Shown here piece by piece: positions 25,503 through 33,816 of a DNA stretch of 64,000 nucleotides. The stretch comes from CBDUXP01 sp965371225 [NCBI: uncultured bacterium] (GTDB lineage: Bacteria; Abyssobacteria; SURF-5; CBDUXP01). Position numbers and translations under genes: made by a program. Within the stretch, counting starts at the first letter, position 1. Each line of letters opens with the position of its first letter. The stretch spans positions 62,001 through 126,000 of the forward strand of contig CBDUXP010000001.1 in assembly GCA_965371225.1 (NCBI GenBank). The letters are read 5' to 3'. Below the pieces are notes generated by a model. That model was not told the DNA's origin. It ran no database searches and saw only the letters and a list, made by a program, of their open reading frames with translations.

Positions 25503-27062
25503 ATGATGTTTCTTGGGGATCTGATTCGTCATAACTGTGTCCGGCAGGTGGACGTACCCGCCCTCACGTACGAGGGCCGCAGCTACACGTACGCGGAGTT
25601 CAGCGCCGAGATGCATCGGATGAGCCACGCGCTGGTGGCCGCGGGCGTGCAGCACCAGAACCACGTCGCGGTACTCAGCAAAAACTGTCCGGAATACCTG
25701 ATGGCGTATTTCGGCTGCGCGGGCGCGGGCGCGATCATCACCTGCGTCAACTATCGGTTGGCGGACCGCGAGTTCACGTACGTCATCACCAACTCGGAAG
25801 CACAGCTCTTGCTGCTGGACGCTGAGTTCGTGGACACGTGGGAGCGGATCAAGGGCGATTGCGCGAACATCACGCGCGTGGTGATCCTCTGCGGCACGGC
25901 GCCGGAGGGGTACGAGTCCTATGCCGACTTCGTCGCGGGGCAGCCGACGACGCCGCCCACGGTGCCGCTGGACGAAAACGACGTGGCCCTGCAGATGTAC
26001 ACGAGCGGAACCACCGGCGTCCCCAAGGGCGCCATGCTCACCCATCGCAACCTGGTGGCGAACAGCATGGGCTGCGCGTTCGAAACCGACACGAGCCCGG
26101 GAGACGTGAACCTCGTCAGTGCGCCCCTGTACCACATGGCCGCGGGGATCAACTCCCTCACCACCCTCCTGTCGGGCGGGACGATCCTGCTCCACCGCGA
26201 GTTCAACCCGGTGCAGTTGCTCGACGATTTGGAGAACGCGGAGGTGACGCACACGCTGATGATTCCGGCGATGATCCTGTTCCTGCTCCAGATGCCGGGG
26301 GTGGAGGAGCGCGCCTACCCCACGCTCAAACAGATCACGTATGGCGCATCGCCCATCCCCTTGGAGGTGCTCACCAAGGCCATGGGGGTCTTCAAGTGCG
26401 AATTTCTGCAGGGCTACGGGCAGACCGAATGCACCGCCGTCTTCACAATCCTCGGGCCGCAGGATCACACGGCCGGCGGTGACCGGGGCGATCGACTCCT
26501 CAAGTCCGCGGGCCGGGAGATCATCGGCTGCGAGGTGAAGGTGGTGCACGAAGACGCGACGGAGTGCGAGCGCGGCCAGTGGGGCGAGATCATCGGCCGC
26601 GGCCCGAACATCATGAAGGGGTACTGGAAGATGCCGGAGGCCACCGCCAAGGCGGTCCGCGACGGGTGGCTCTGGACGGGCGACATCGGCTACATGGATG
26701 AGGAGGGGTACGTCTACATCGTGGACCGGTCCAAGGACATGATCATCTCCGGCGGCGAGAACATCTACCCCCGCGAGATCGAGGAAATCCTGTTCACGCA
26801 TCCCGACATCGCCGACGCGGCCGTGATCGGCATTCCGAATCCGCAATGGGGCGAAGAGGTGAAGGCCTGTGTGGTGGTCAAGGAGGGGCAGAACCTGTCC
26901 GAGTCGGCGATTCTCGATTTCTGCCGCGAGAACCTGGCGCACTACAAGTGCCCCAAGACCGTGGACCTCATCGACGAGATCCCGCGGAACCTCAGCGGGA
27001 AGGTGCTGAAGAAAGACTTGCGCGCGCCGTACTGGGAGGGGCAAGAGCGGTTGGTCCACTAG
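25503..27062 (+). CDS. Acyl-CoA ligase, class I adenylate-forming
   Basis: 519 residues, a full-length long/medium-chain fatty acid-type CoA ligase. The phosphate-binding loop is YTSGTTGVPKGAMLTH (about 166-181), the adenine region YGQTECTA, the hinge GWLWTGDIGYMDEEGYVYIVDRSKDMI, and the adenylation Lys lies in NLSGKVLKKDLR near the C-terminus. It activates a carboxylic acid to acyl-AMP, then acyl-CoA; the exact substrate is not evident. A strong ribosome site (AGGAGG) stands seven bases before the ATG. The M3 peptidase gene follows by 22 bases. Confidence 0.9.
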   Translation: MMFLGDLIRHNCVRQVDVPALTYEGRSYTYAEFSAEMHRMSHALVAAGVQHQNHVAVLSKNCPEYLMAYFGCAGAGAIITCVNYRLADREFTYVITNSEAQLLLLDAEFVDTWERIKGDCANITRVVILCGTAPEGYESYADFVAGQPTTPPTVPLDENDVALQMYTSGTTGVPKGAMLTHRNLVANSMGCAFETDTSPGDVNLVSAPLYHMAAGINSLTTLLSGGTILLHREFNPVQLLDDLENAEVTHTLMIPAMILFLLQMPGVEERAYPTLKQITYGASPIPLEVLTKAMGVFKCEFLQGYGQTECTAVFTILGPQDHTAGGDRGDRLLKSAGREIIGCEVKVVHEDATECERGQWGEIIGRGPNIMKGYWKMPEATAKAVRDGWLWTGDIGYMDEEGYVYIVDRSKDMIISGGENIYPREIEEILFTHPDIADAAVIGIPNPQWGEEVKACVVVKEGQNLSESAILDFCRENLAHYKCPKTVDLIDEIPRNLSGKVLKKDLRAPYWEGQERLVH

Positions 27063-27084
27063 CCCGCGGCGGCCCCGCGACCCC

Positions 27085-28611
27085 ATGACGCCGATGCGCA
27101 CCATGCCGCCACCGATTGATCTCGTGGCGTTTCCTGACGCGGTCACCGACTGGGCCACGCGCCTGAGCGCGGAGCACTTCGCGTTCGGCTCCGGGCAGAA
27201 GCCCGACCTGGCCCTCGCCCCGATCTACGCCGATCACGCCGACTGGTTCACCGCCGCCCGCCTGCGCGCCTGGGACGAGCACTGGTCCGCGAGCACGCCC
27301 GAAGAAGCGCACCGGTTCCGCCGCGGGTTGCAGTGGGCAGCCGAAGGGTACCTCGCCGCCGCCGTCCAAGCGCTCACCACGCGCATCGCCGAAGCGGAGG
27401 CCGCGCTCACGGTCACCTGGGACGGGGCGGACGTCACCGTGTACCAGGCCCAGACCGTCCTGGCCGGAGAAGCCGAGCCGGGGCGCCGGCGCGATTTGCA
27501 CGAGCGATGTGTCGCCGCACTCGTCACCCTCACGCCGCTGCGGGAAGAACGGCTGCGTACGCGGCATGCAGCGGCCCGCGCCGCCGGGTATTCCAGCTAT
27601 CGGGCGCTGCACGAGCGCGTGTACGGCGTGCAGTACGTCGGGCTCGCGGCGCGCACGCAGCGCCTGCTGAGCGAGTCCGCCGCGCCGTACGCCGCGCACC
27701 TGGACCGCTTCCTGCGCACCCACGCGGGCACGACGCTGGACGACGCGCACCGGAGCGATGCGACATTCCTCATCGCGTTCACCGTGCCCGGCTACGATTT
27801 TCCCGCCGATGCCATTACGGGAGCCCTGGACCGGACGCTCACGAATTTCGGGCTGGCACCGCTGGCCGAACTCCCGATCACCCTCGACCTGGAGCCCCGC
27901 CCCGCGAAGCATCCCCGCGCGTTCTGCTGCGGCATCGACATTCCCCACGACGTGCGCCTGTGCCACGCTCCCGTGGGCGGCGTGGAGGATTACGTCGCGA
28001 CCTTTCACGAGATGGGGCACGCCCTGCACTTCGCACACGCGCGCGAGACGCTGCCGCCCGAGGACCGGTACATCGGCGATCGCGCGCTGACGGAGACGTA
28101 CGCCTTCTTCATGCAAGCGTTCGTGACCGACCCGCTCTGGCTGACGGAAGTGCTCGGGATCGCGGATCCCGAACCGCTCGTGGAGCATGCCCGCTTGACG
28201 AAGCTGTACTTCGTGCGGCGCTACGTGGCGAAATTGGACTACGAGATCGCGCTGCACGACCTGCCGCCTGACGCGGACTTGGCCGGCGCGCGCGCGGCCT
28301 ACGCCGAACGCATGTCCGAGGCCACGGGCCTGTCCACCGACGGGCGGCTCGCACTGCGCGACCTGGACGACGGTTTCTACTGCGCCGACTACCTCCGCGC
28401 CTGGTGCCTGGACGCGCAGATTCGCGAACGCCTGCGGCTGCAATTCGGCCCGCGCTGGTTCCACGAACCCGCCGTGGGCGCGCTGCTGCGGACCTGGTGG
28501 TGCGAGGGGTTCCGGTGGAGCGCTGACGATCTGGCCGCGGCGGCGGGCGTGGGCCTCATCCGGCCGGACGCGCTCATGACCGAACTCTGCGGCGCCGATC
28601 GCGGCGCCTGA
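27085..28611 (+). CDS. M3-like zinc metallopeptidase (oligoendopeptidase family)
   Basis: 508 residues, shorter than canonical PepF/thimet enzymes (about 600-680) but with the same all-helical pattern. Zinc ligands His308 and His312 with catalytic Glu309 lie in TFHEMGHALHF, and the third ligand Glu is in RALTETYAFFMQAF about 28 residues on. A preceding beta-strand pair (FCCGIDIPHDVRLCHAPVGG) is where M3 enzymes bind the peptide. Expected to cleave short peptides in the cytoplasm. No signal peptide. A 15-base dyad follows the stop codon. Confidence 0.85.
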   Translation: MTPMRTMPPPIDLVAFPDAVTDWATRLSAEHFAFGSGQKPDLALAPIYADHADWFTAARLRAWDEHWSASTPEEAHRFRRGLQWAAEGYLAAAVQALTTRIAEAEAALTVTWDGADVTVYQAQTVLAGEAEPGRRRDLHERCVAALVTLTPLREERLRTRHAAARAAGYSSYRALHERVYGVQYVGLAARTQRLLSESAAPYAAHLDRFLRTHAGTTLDDAHRSDATFLIAFTVPGYDFPADAITGALDRTLTNFGLAPLAELPITLDLEPRPAKHPRAFCCGIDIPHDVRLCHAPVGGVEDYVATFHEMGHALHFAHARETLPPEDRYIGDRALTETYAFFMQAFVTDPLWLTEVLGIADPEPLVEHARLTKLYFVRRYVAKLDYEIALHDLPPDADLAGARAAYAERMSEATGLSTDGRLALRDLDDGFYCADYLRAWCLDAQIRERLRLQFGPRWFHEPAVGALLRTWWCEGFRWSADDLAAAAGVGLIRPDALMTELCGADRGA

Positions 28612-28634
28612 CGCTGCCGGCCGCGCGCCGGCGG

Positions 28635-29435
28635 CTACAGGTGGTCGGGGACGGGGAGCGTCAGGGCGTCCAGGTTCGGGAACGGGCGGCCGTCGTCGCC
28701 CGTGCGGTGCAGGCTGAACGCCGTCCCGTCCCACACGGCGTAACTGAAGTGCTCGTGCCAATCGCCGCAGTTCACGTACGTCCGCGCCTGCCCGTTCCGC
28801 TGGACACGGACGATTTCCGGCACGTGGCAATGCCCGCAGATGACCACCTCTGCCCCGCGATCGAACTGCCGCAGCGCATACAGGTGGAGCCACGACCGCT
28901 CCACTGGATTGCCCGCTTGCATCTTGTCCTCTTGCACCTTGCGGCTGTAGCGCGAGAAGAGCCGGCCCAGGGCGAAGACCCAATCCGGGTGCACCTGCCG
29001 GAGCAGCCACTGGGGGAGCCGGCGGCGGAGGAACCACTTGAGGAACAGGTAGCCCCGGTCCGTGGGATTCACGCCGTCGCCGTGAAACAGGTGCACCGTC
29101 CGTCCGTCCAGGTCGATGTCGCCGCCGTCCGCATACACGGTCATGCCCAACGTCTCTCGCAGAAACGGGCCGGTCCATTGGTCGTGATTGCCGGGGACGA
29201 AATGGAGGCGCACCCCGCCGTCCCGCGCCCGCGCCAGGGCGTGCAGGAACGGGAAGTACGCCGACAGGATGACGGAGCGGTACTCGAACCAGAAATCGAA
29301 AATGTCGCCCAGCAGGTAGATGTCGCTCCACTCGGCCGGATCGAGGCCGTGCAGTAATGCCAGGAGCCGCGCCTGCTTCTCGTCCTCCCGCAGGCCGGAG
29401 TTCAAGTGGATGTCGCTGAGGAACAGGCGCTTCAC
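28635..29435 (-). CDS. LpxH-like metallophosphoesterase (UDP-2,3-diacylglucosamine diphosphatase type)
   Basis: 266 residues. All metal-binding blocks of the LpxH family are present in order: FLSDIHLN, LLGDIFDFWFEY, PGNHDQ, LFHGDG and CGHCHVPE. LpxH removes UMP from UDP-diacylglucosamine in lipid A synthesis; LpxH2 and other lineage-specific relatives look alike, so the reaction is probable rather than proven. The family Asn and FDFW region are kept, which favours a lipid-nucleotide substrate over a protein phosphatase. The GTG start overlaps the TGA of glnE (GTGA), so the two are translationally coupled. Confidence 0.8.
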   Translation of the reverse strand: MKRLFLSDIHLNSGLREDEKQARLLALLHGLDPAEWSDIYLLGDIFDFWFEYRSVILSAYFPFLHALARARDGGVRLHFVPGNHDQWTGPFLRETLGMTVYADGGDIDLDGRTVHLFHGDGVNPTDRGYLFLKWFLRRRLPQWLLRQVHPDWVFALGRLFSRYSRKVQEDKMQAGNPVERSWLHLYALRQFDRGAEVVICGHCHVPEIVRVQRNGQARTYVNCGDWHEHFSYAVWDGTAFSLHRTGDDGRPFPNLDALTLPVPDHL

Positions 29436-32400
29436 AGGGCCTCCGCGCGCAACCGGGTCACGGTGCGTTCATAGATGGCGTGCACGCGATGGAACGAAGA
29501 GCGGATGGTTTCCTCCAACACTTGGCCCGCCGGCAGGTCGCTGTGGCTGTCCAGCCCGAGGCGCGCCGCGAGGCGGTCCCGGGCGGCTGGGTCGGCCGGC
29601 AGTTCCGCGGCTTCCCGCCCGTACATGATACGTAAGCGGTTCTCCGTATGCCGGAGAAATTCGTAGGCCGTTGCCAGCGCGCGGGCATCGCCGGACGGCA
29701 GCGCCTCTACCAGCTCCAGCGCCGCCAGGGCGTGCAGCGTGTTTGGCTCCCGCACCGCTGGGTGCGCCGCCCCGTAGCGCAGCATGAGCACCTGCACCAG
29801 GAATTCCACCTCCAATATCCCGCCCACCTCATTTTTCAGCGCCAACCCCGCGGCGCGCTCCGTCCGGTGCGCCTGCACCTTGTGCAGCATGGTGTCCGCG
29901 CGGTCGACCAAGTCCGTCCGCCAGAACCCCGGCGCGAACACGAGCTGGTGCACCGCCTCGATCAGCTGCCGGCCCAACACGCGATTGCCCGCCACGGGGC
30001 GGAGGCGCAGGAGCGCTTGGTGTTCCCAGGGAGCGGCCTTGGTCCGATAGTACGTGAGGAATTCTTCGGCGGACAACGCGAGGCTCCCCTGCCCCCCGTA
30101 CGGCCGCAGCCGCGCGTCGATCTTATACAGGACCCCGTACGGAGACGTCGCGGTGGCGTGCCGGGTCACCCGCTGCGCGAGCTTCAGAAAGTACTCCTGA
30201 TTCGTAATCGGCGCGTCCACCTCCCCCGCCGTCTCCCCCGGCGCGGAGTACACGAACACCACGTCCAGGTCGGAGGTGTAGTTCAACTCCTGGCCGCCGA
30301 ACTTGCCCAGCCCGAGCACCACGCTCTCGGCCAGCGCGTGGCTGTCCGCCTCGAGCGGCGATCCGTACTGCTTCGTCAACTCAGCCGCTTCGTGCGCCCA
30401 CAGGTGATCGATGACCGTCGCGGCCACCGCGCTCAACTCCGCGGTCACCTCGCGGCTCGGCGCCAACTCCAGCATGTCCCGCAGGCCGATCCGCAGCAAC
30501 TCGCCATTCCGGAAGCGCCGCAACGCGATCTGGAAATCCGGATTGATCTCCAGGAACTGGTCGAGGGCGCGCTTGATATGCCGCGGCTCCGCGGCATGCT
30601 GCAGTTGCGAATCCCGGATGAGGAAATCGAGCATGCCCGGATCGCGCAGGAGGATCCGGATCAGGGTCTCGCTGAAGGATGCGAGGGTGACGAACACTTC
30701 GATCGCGCGCGGGTGCTGCAACAGCAGGTTGTAGAACGCGCCCGGCGCGCCGAACACGTCCAGGCAGGTGCGCACGTTGGCCAGCGCGTGATCCGGGTCC
30801 GGCGTGGCGGCCAGGTGCTGCAGCATCCGCGGGCAGAGTTGCCGGAAGGCGTCGCGCGCGGCCGAGGTGAGCGGCGCAGCGGGCGGCCCGAAAGCCAGGT
30901 GCTCGATATGCGCCCACGCCGCCGCCGGATCGCGCAGCCCGTACGGCGCGAGCACGCGCGCGGCCGCCTCCGCCTCCGGTTGGGGTACCCGCAGCAGCGC
31001 CACCACCGGCGCCTGCACGGGCGCCTCGTCGTAAGCGTCGCCCAGGACCACGTTGAACACCTTGCGCACCACGCCCGTGTGCCGCTGGTAGGCCGCATCG
31101 AACGCGTCCCACGCGCCGGCCCCGCGCGTCGCCGCGTAACCGAGCCCCACCGCAAACGCCTCCTGGGCATCGGTGGCGGTCGGCAGCCGATGCACCTGCC
31201 GGTCCGCCCAGAGTTGCAGACGGTTCTCCACGCGCCGCAAAAACCGGTACGCCGCCGCCAGCTCGGTAGCGTCTTTCCCGGTCAGCAGCTCCGCGTCGGC
31301 CGCGGCCGCGATGGCCGCGAGGGTGTTGCCGGTCCGAAGCGCGGGCCGGCGCCCGCCATTCAGGAGTTGGAGAAACTGGATGGCAAACTCGATGTCCCGA
31401 ATGCCGCCGGGCCCCAGCTTCACATCGACGCCCGCGTCACCCGCCCGGTCCGCCTGCTGTTCGATGGTGCGCTTCAGGCCGTGCACGTCGCGGATGGCCT
31501 TGAGATCGAGATACTTGGGATAGATGAACGGCCGCAATTCCTGCAGCAGCGCCGCGCCCAATTCCAGGTCCCCCGCCACAGGCCGCGCCTTGATCAACAT
31601 CTGCCGCTCCCACGTGCGGCCCCAGCTTTCGTAGTACTCCAGCAGGGCCGCGCGCGAGCAGACCAGCGCCCCCTTGGTCCCCTGCGGCCGCAGGCGCATG
31701 TCGATGCGGAACACCCGGCCGCCTCCCTCGTGCGACGCGAGCAGGTTGATGAACTGCTCGCCCACCTTCGTAAAAAACTCCGCGTTGGTAATCGGCGTTC
31801 CTCCCGCCGGCGGGCGGGTCTCGCCTGCGGCGCTGTAACAGAAGATGAGGTCGATGTCGGAACTGTAGTTCAACTCCGCGCCCCCACACTTTCCCAGCGC
31901 CAGGACCGTGAAGGTGGCGGCGGCACCGGACGCCTCCCCTGGCGGGCCGTATCGCGAGGCGACCGCGGCGTAGGCCGCGTCGTACGCCACCCGCAGACAG
32001 CAGTCCGCGTAGGCCGTCATCCCAGCAAGTTCCTGATCCACCGTGCTGACACCCAACACGTCCTGCACGCCGAGCTGCGCGAGGATGCGCCGTTTGTAGC
32101 GCCGGAGCGCCGCGTGCACGGCGGGCAGATCGCTCCCGTTCGCTGCCGTGGCTTGCCACAGGCGTGCGAAGTCCTCCGTCTGCAGCGGCGCGTCCCACCC
32201 CTCGTCCAGCAGCAGTTGCTCCGCGACCGCCGGTGCCGCCACAAAGGCCTCGCCCAGAAACTCACTGGCGGCGAACACCCGCAGCAGGCGGCGCAAACCC
32301 TGCGGATCGGCCGTCAGCCGCGCGGCCAGCGCCGGCCGGTCCCGGGCCGTCCCCACCAGGCGTTCCAGACTGTTCAGTGCCCGGTCGGGCGCCGGCAGGC

Positions 32401-32593
32401 CCGCCAGCGCCCCTTCGAGCGCGGCATAAAACGCCGCCCCCTGCCCGCCCGGCGGCACTTCCCCCCCGAGGCGGCGCAGGTTGGTGCAGGCGCGCACCGG
32501 CTCCCGAAAGCCGAGAGCGGCCAGGGCGTCGACACAAGCTGGATCGGCGGGATCGCCGGTGGCCGCGACCGCGGCTAGAGCCAAGTGGGTCAC
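29432..32593 (-). CDS. glnE: Bifunctional glutamine synthetase adenylyltransferase / adenylyl-removing enzyme
   Basis: 1053 residues from GTG 32593. Two nucleotidyltransferase domains are separated by a helical region: the first (ELNYSSDIDLIFCYS) is the deadenylylating half, the second (ELNYTSDLDVVFVYS) the adenylylating half; both keep the metal-binding DxD. Each is followed by RxDMRLRPQG or KIDARLRPYG, as in the family. GlnE switches glutamine synthetase off and on by adding or removing AMP under PII control. Upstream codons to 33793 run antisense through pfkA and are not part of the gene; TATACT lies 22 bases before the GTG. Confidence 0.95.
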   Translation of the reverse strand: MTHLALAAVAATGDPADPACVDALAALGFREPVRACTNLRRLGGEVPPGGQGAAFYAALEGALAGLPAPDRALNSLERLVGTARDRPALAARLTADPQGLRRLLRVFAASEFLGEAFVAAPAVAEQLLLDEGWDAPLQTEDFARLWQATAANGSDLPAVHAALRRYKRRILAQLGVQDVLGVSTVDQELAGMTAYADCCLRVAYDAAYAAVASRYGPPGEASGAAATFTVLALGKCGGAELNYSSDIDLIFCYSAAGETRPPAGGTPITNAEFFTKVGEQFINLLASHEGGGRVFRIDMRLRPQGTKGALVCSRAALLEYYESWGRTWERQMLIKARPVAGDLELGAALLQELRPFIYPKYLDLKAIRDVHGLKRTIEQQADRAGDAGVDVKLGPGGIRDIEFAIQFLQLLNGGRRPALRTGNTLAAIAAAADAELLTGKDATELAAAYRFLRRVENRLQLWADRQVHRLPTATDAQEAFAVGLGYAATRGAGAWDAFDAAYQRHTGVVRKVFNVVLGDAYDEAPVQAPVVALLRVPQPEAEAAARVLAPYGLRDPAAAWAHIEHLAFGPPAAPLTSAARDAFRQLCPRMLQHLAATPDPDHALANVRTCLDVFGAPGAFYNLLLQHPRAIEVFVTLASFSETLIRILLRDPGMLDFLIRDSQLQHAAEPRHIKRALDQFLEINPDFQIALRRFRNGELLRIGLRDMLELAPSREVTAELSAVAATVIDHLWAHEAAELTKQYGSPLEADSHALAESVVLGLGKFGGQELNYTSDLDVVFVYSAPGETAGEVDAPITNQEYFLKLAQRVTRHATATSPYGVLYKIDARLRPYGGQGSLALSAEEFLTYYRTKAAPWEHQALLRLRPVAGNRVLGRQLIEAVHQLVFAPGFWRTDLVDRADTMLHKVQAHRTERAAGLALKNEVGGILEVEFLVQVLMLRYGAAHPAVREPNTLHALAALELVEALPSGDARALATAYEFLRHTENRLRIMYGREAAELPADPAARDRLAARLGLDSHSDLPAGQVLEETIRSSFHRVHAIYERTVTRLRAEAL

Positions 32594-32615
32594 GATGGCG
32601 GGTGCGATCGGGTGG

Positions 32616-32621
32616 AGTATA
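32616..32621 (-). promoter_or_regulatory. -10 element TATACT of glnE
   Basis: Minus-strand TATACT, 22 bases before the glnE GTG. It supports the start at 32593. The divergent PPi-PFK gene begins at 32744, so both promoters share this 150-base space. Confidence 0.5.
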
Positions 32622-32743
32622 GCACCGCCGTGCCGCGGCCCCGGTTGCCCCGTCGCGATGGCTCCGCTACGATGATCGCCGCGCGCCGGCTGGGGGATCA
32701 CCGCAGGGTGCCGGCCGTGGCACGCACGAGGAGAAGCCGCCTG

Positions 32744-33778
32744 ATGCGAATTGGCGTACTCACGGGCGGCGGGGACGCGCCCGGGCTCAATGCCGTCATC
32801 CGCGGCCTCGTCGTCACGGCGGACGAGCACGGGCATAGCGTGATCGGCCTGCTGGACGGGTGGGCCGGGATGCTGCCGAAGGGCAAGAGCCGGAACCTGA
32901 CGCTCGCCGACGTGGAGAACCTCCAGGCGGTCGGGGGGACGATCCTTGGCAGCTCGCGGACGAACCCGTACAAGCGCCCGGACGGAGAGGCGCAGGTGCG
33001 GGCCGCGTGGAAGCGCCACAAGCTCGACGCGCTGGTGGCCTGCGGGGGTGACGATACCCTCGGCGTCGCGGCCAAGTTGCACAAGGCCGGCCTCGATATC
33101 GTCGGCGTCCCAAAGACGATCGATAACGACCTGGAGGCCACCGACGTGACGTTCGGGTTCGACACGTCCATCAACATCTCCATGGAGGCGCTGGACCGGC
33201 TGCACACGACCGCCCGGTCGCACCATCGGGTGCTCGTGGTGGAGATCATGGGCCGCTACGCGGGCTGGCTGACGGCGTACGCGGGGCTGGCCGGCGGGGC
33301 CCACGTCATCGCGCTCCCGGAAGAGCCGTTCGACGCGGACGAGATTTGCGACGTCCTCAAGAAGCGGCGCAAGGCGGGCCGGGGCTACAGCATCGTCGCC
33401 ATCAGCGAAGGGGCGCGGCCGAAAACGCGTGCGGAGTTCATTACGCAAGACGATAAGGTGGACGAATTCGGCCACGTGAAGCTGGGCGGCATCGCCAAGC
33501 GGTTGGCCGACGTCATCGAGAAACGAACCGGACAGGAAACCCGCCACGTGGTGCTCGGCCATTTGCAGCGGGGCGGCCCCCCCTCGGCAGCGGACCGCGT
33601 GCTCGGCCTGCGTCTGGGCGGCCACGCGGCGGAGTTGGTGCATGAGAAGCGTTTCGGCAAGATGGTCAGCGTGAAAGGCACCAAACTGACCGAAGTGCCC
33701 CTGACCAAAGCGACGGGCAAGCAGCGGCTGGTACCGAAGGCGTTCCGCGCCGAAGTCCGGCGCTACTGGGGGAAGTAG
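32744..33778 (+). CDS. 6-phosphofructokinase, pyrophosphate-dependent type
   Basis: 344 residues. The opening MRIGVLTGGGDAPGLNAVIR and catalytic PKTIDNDLEATDVTFGFDT define the family. The two positions that separate donors are Asp104 (GGDDT; Gly in ATP enzymes) and Lys124 (PKTIDND; Gly in ATP enzymes), both of the pyrophosphate type, so PPi rather than ATP is the predicted donor and the step would be reversible. The ATG at 32744 has GAGGAG upstream; the longer upstream frame is not family-like. The glutamate dehydrogenase gene follows by 38 bases. Confidence 0.9.
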   Translation: MRIGVLTGGGDAPGLNAVIRGLVVTADEHGHSVIGLLDGWAGMLPKGKSRNLTLADVENLQAVGGTILGSSRTNPYKRPDGEAQVRAAWKRHKLDALVACGGDDTLGVAAKLHKAGLDIVGVPKTIDNDLEATDVTFGFDTSINISMEALDRLHTTARSHHRVLVVEIMGRYAGWLTAYAGLAGGAHVIALPEEPFDADEICDVLKKRRKAGRGYSIVAISEGARPKTRAEFITQDDKVDEFGHVKLGGIAKRLADVIEKRTGQETRHVVLGHLQRGGPPSAADRVLGLRLGGHAAELVHEKRFGKMVSVKGTKLTEVPLTKATGKQRLVPKAFRAEVRRYWGK

Positions 33779-33816
33779 CCCCGCGCATCGCACCGCGGCG
33801 GACCACGTACCACATT

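Noticed and set aside
32596-33793. Extension of glnE upstream through the pfkA region
   Set aside because: The extra codons are antisense to pfkA and not family-like; a -10 sits just before the GTG at 32593.
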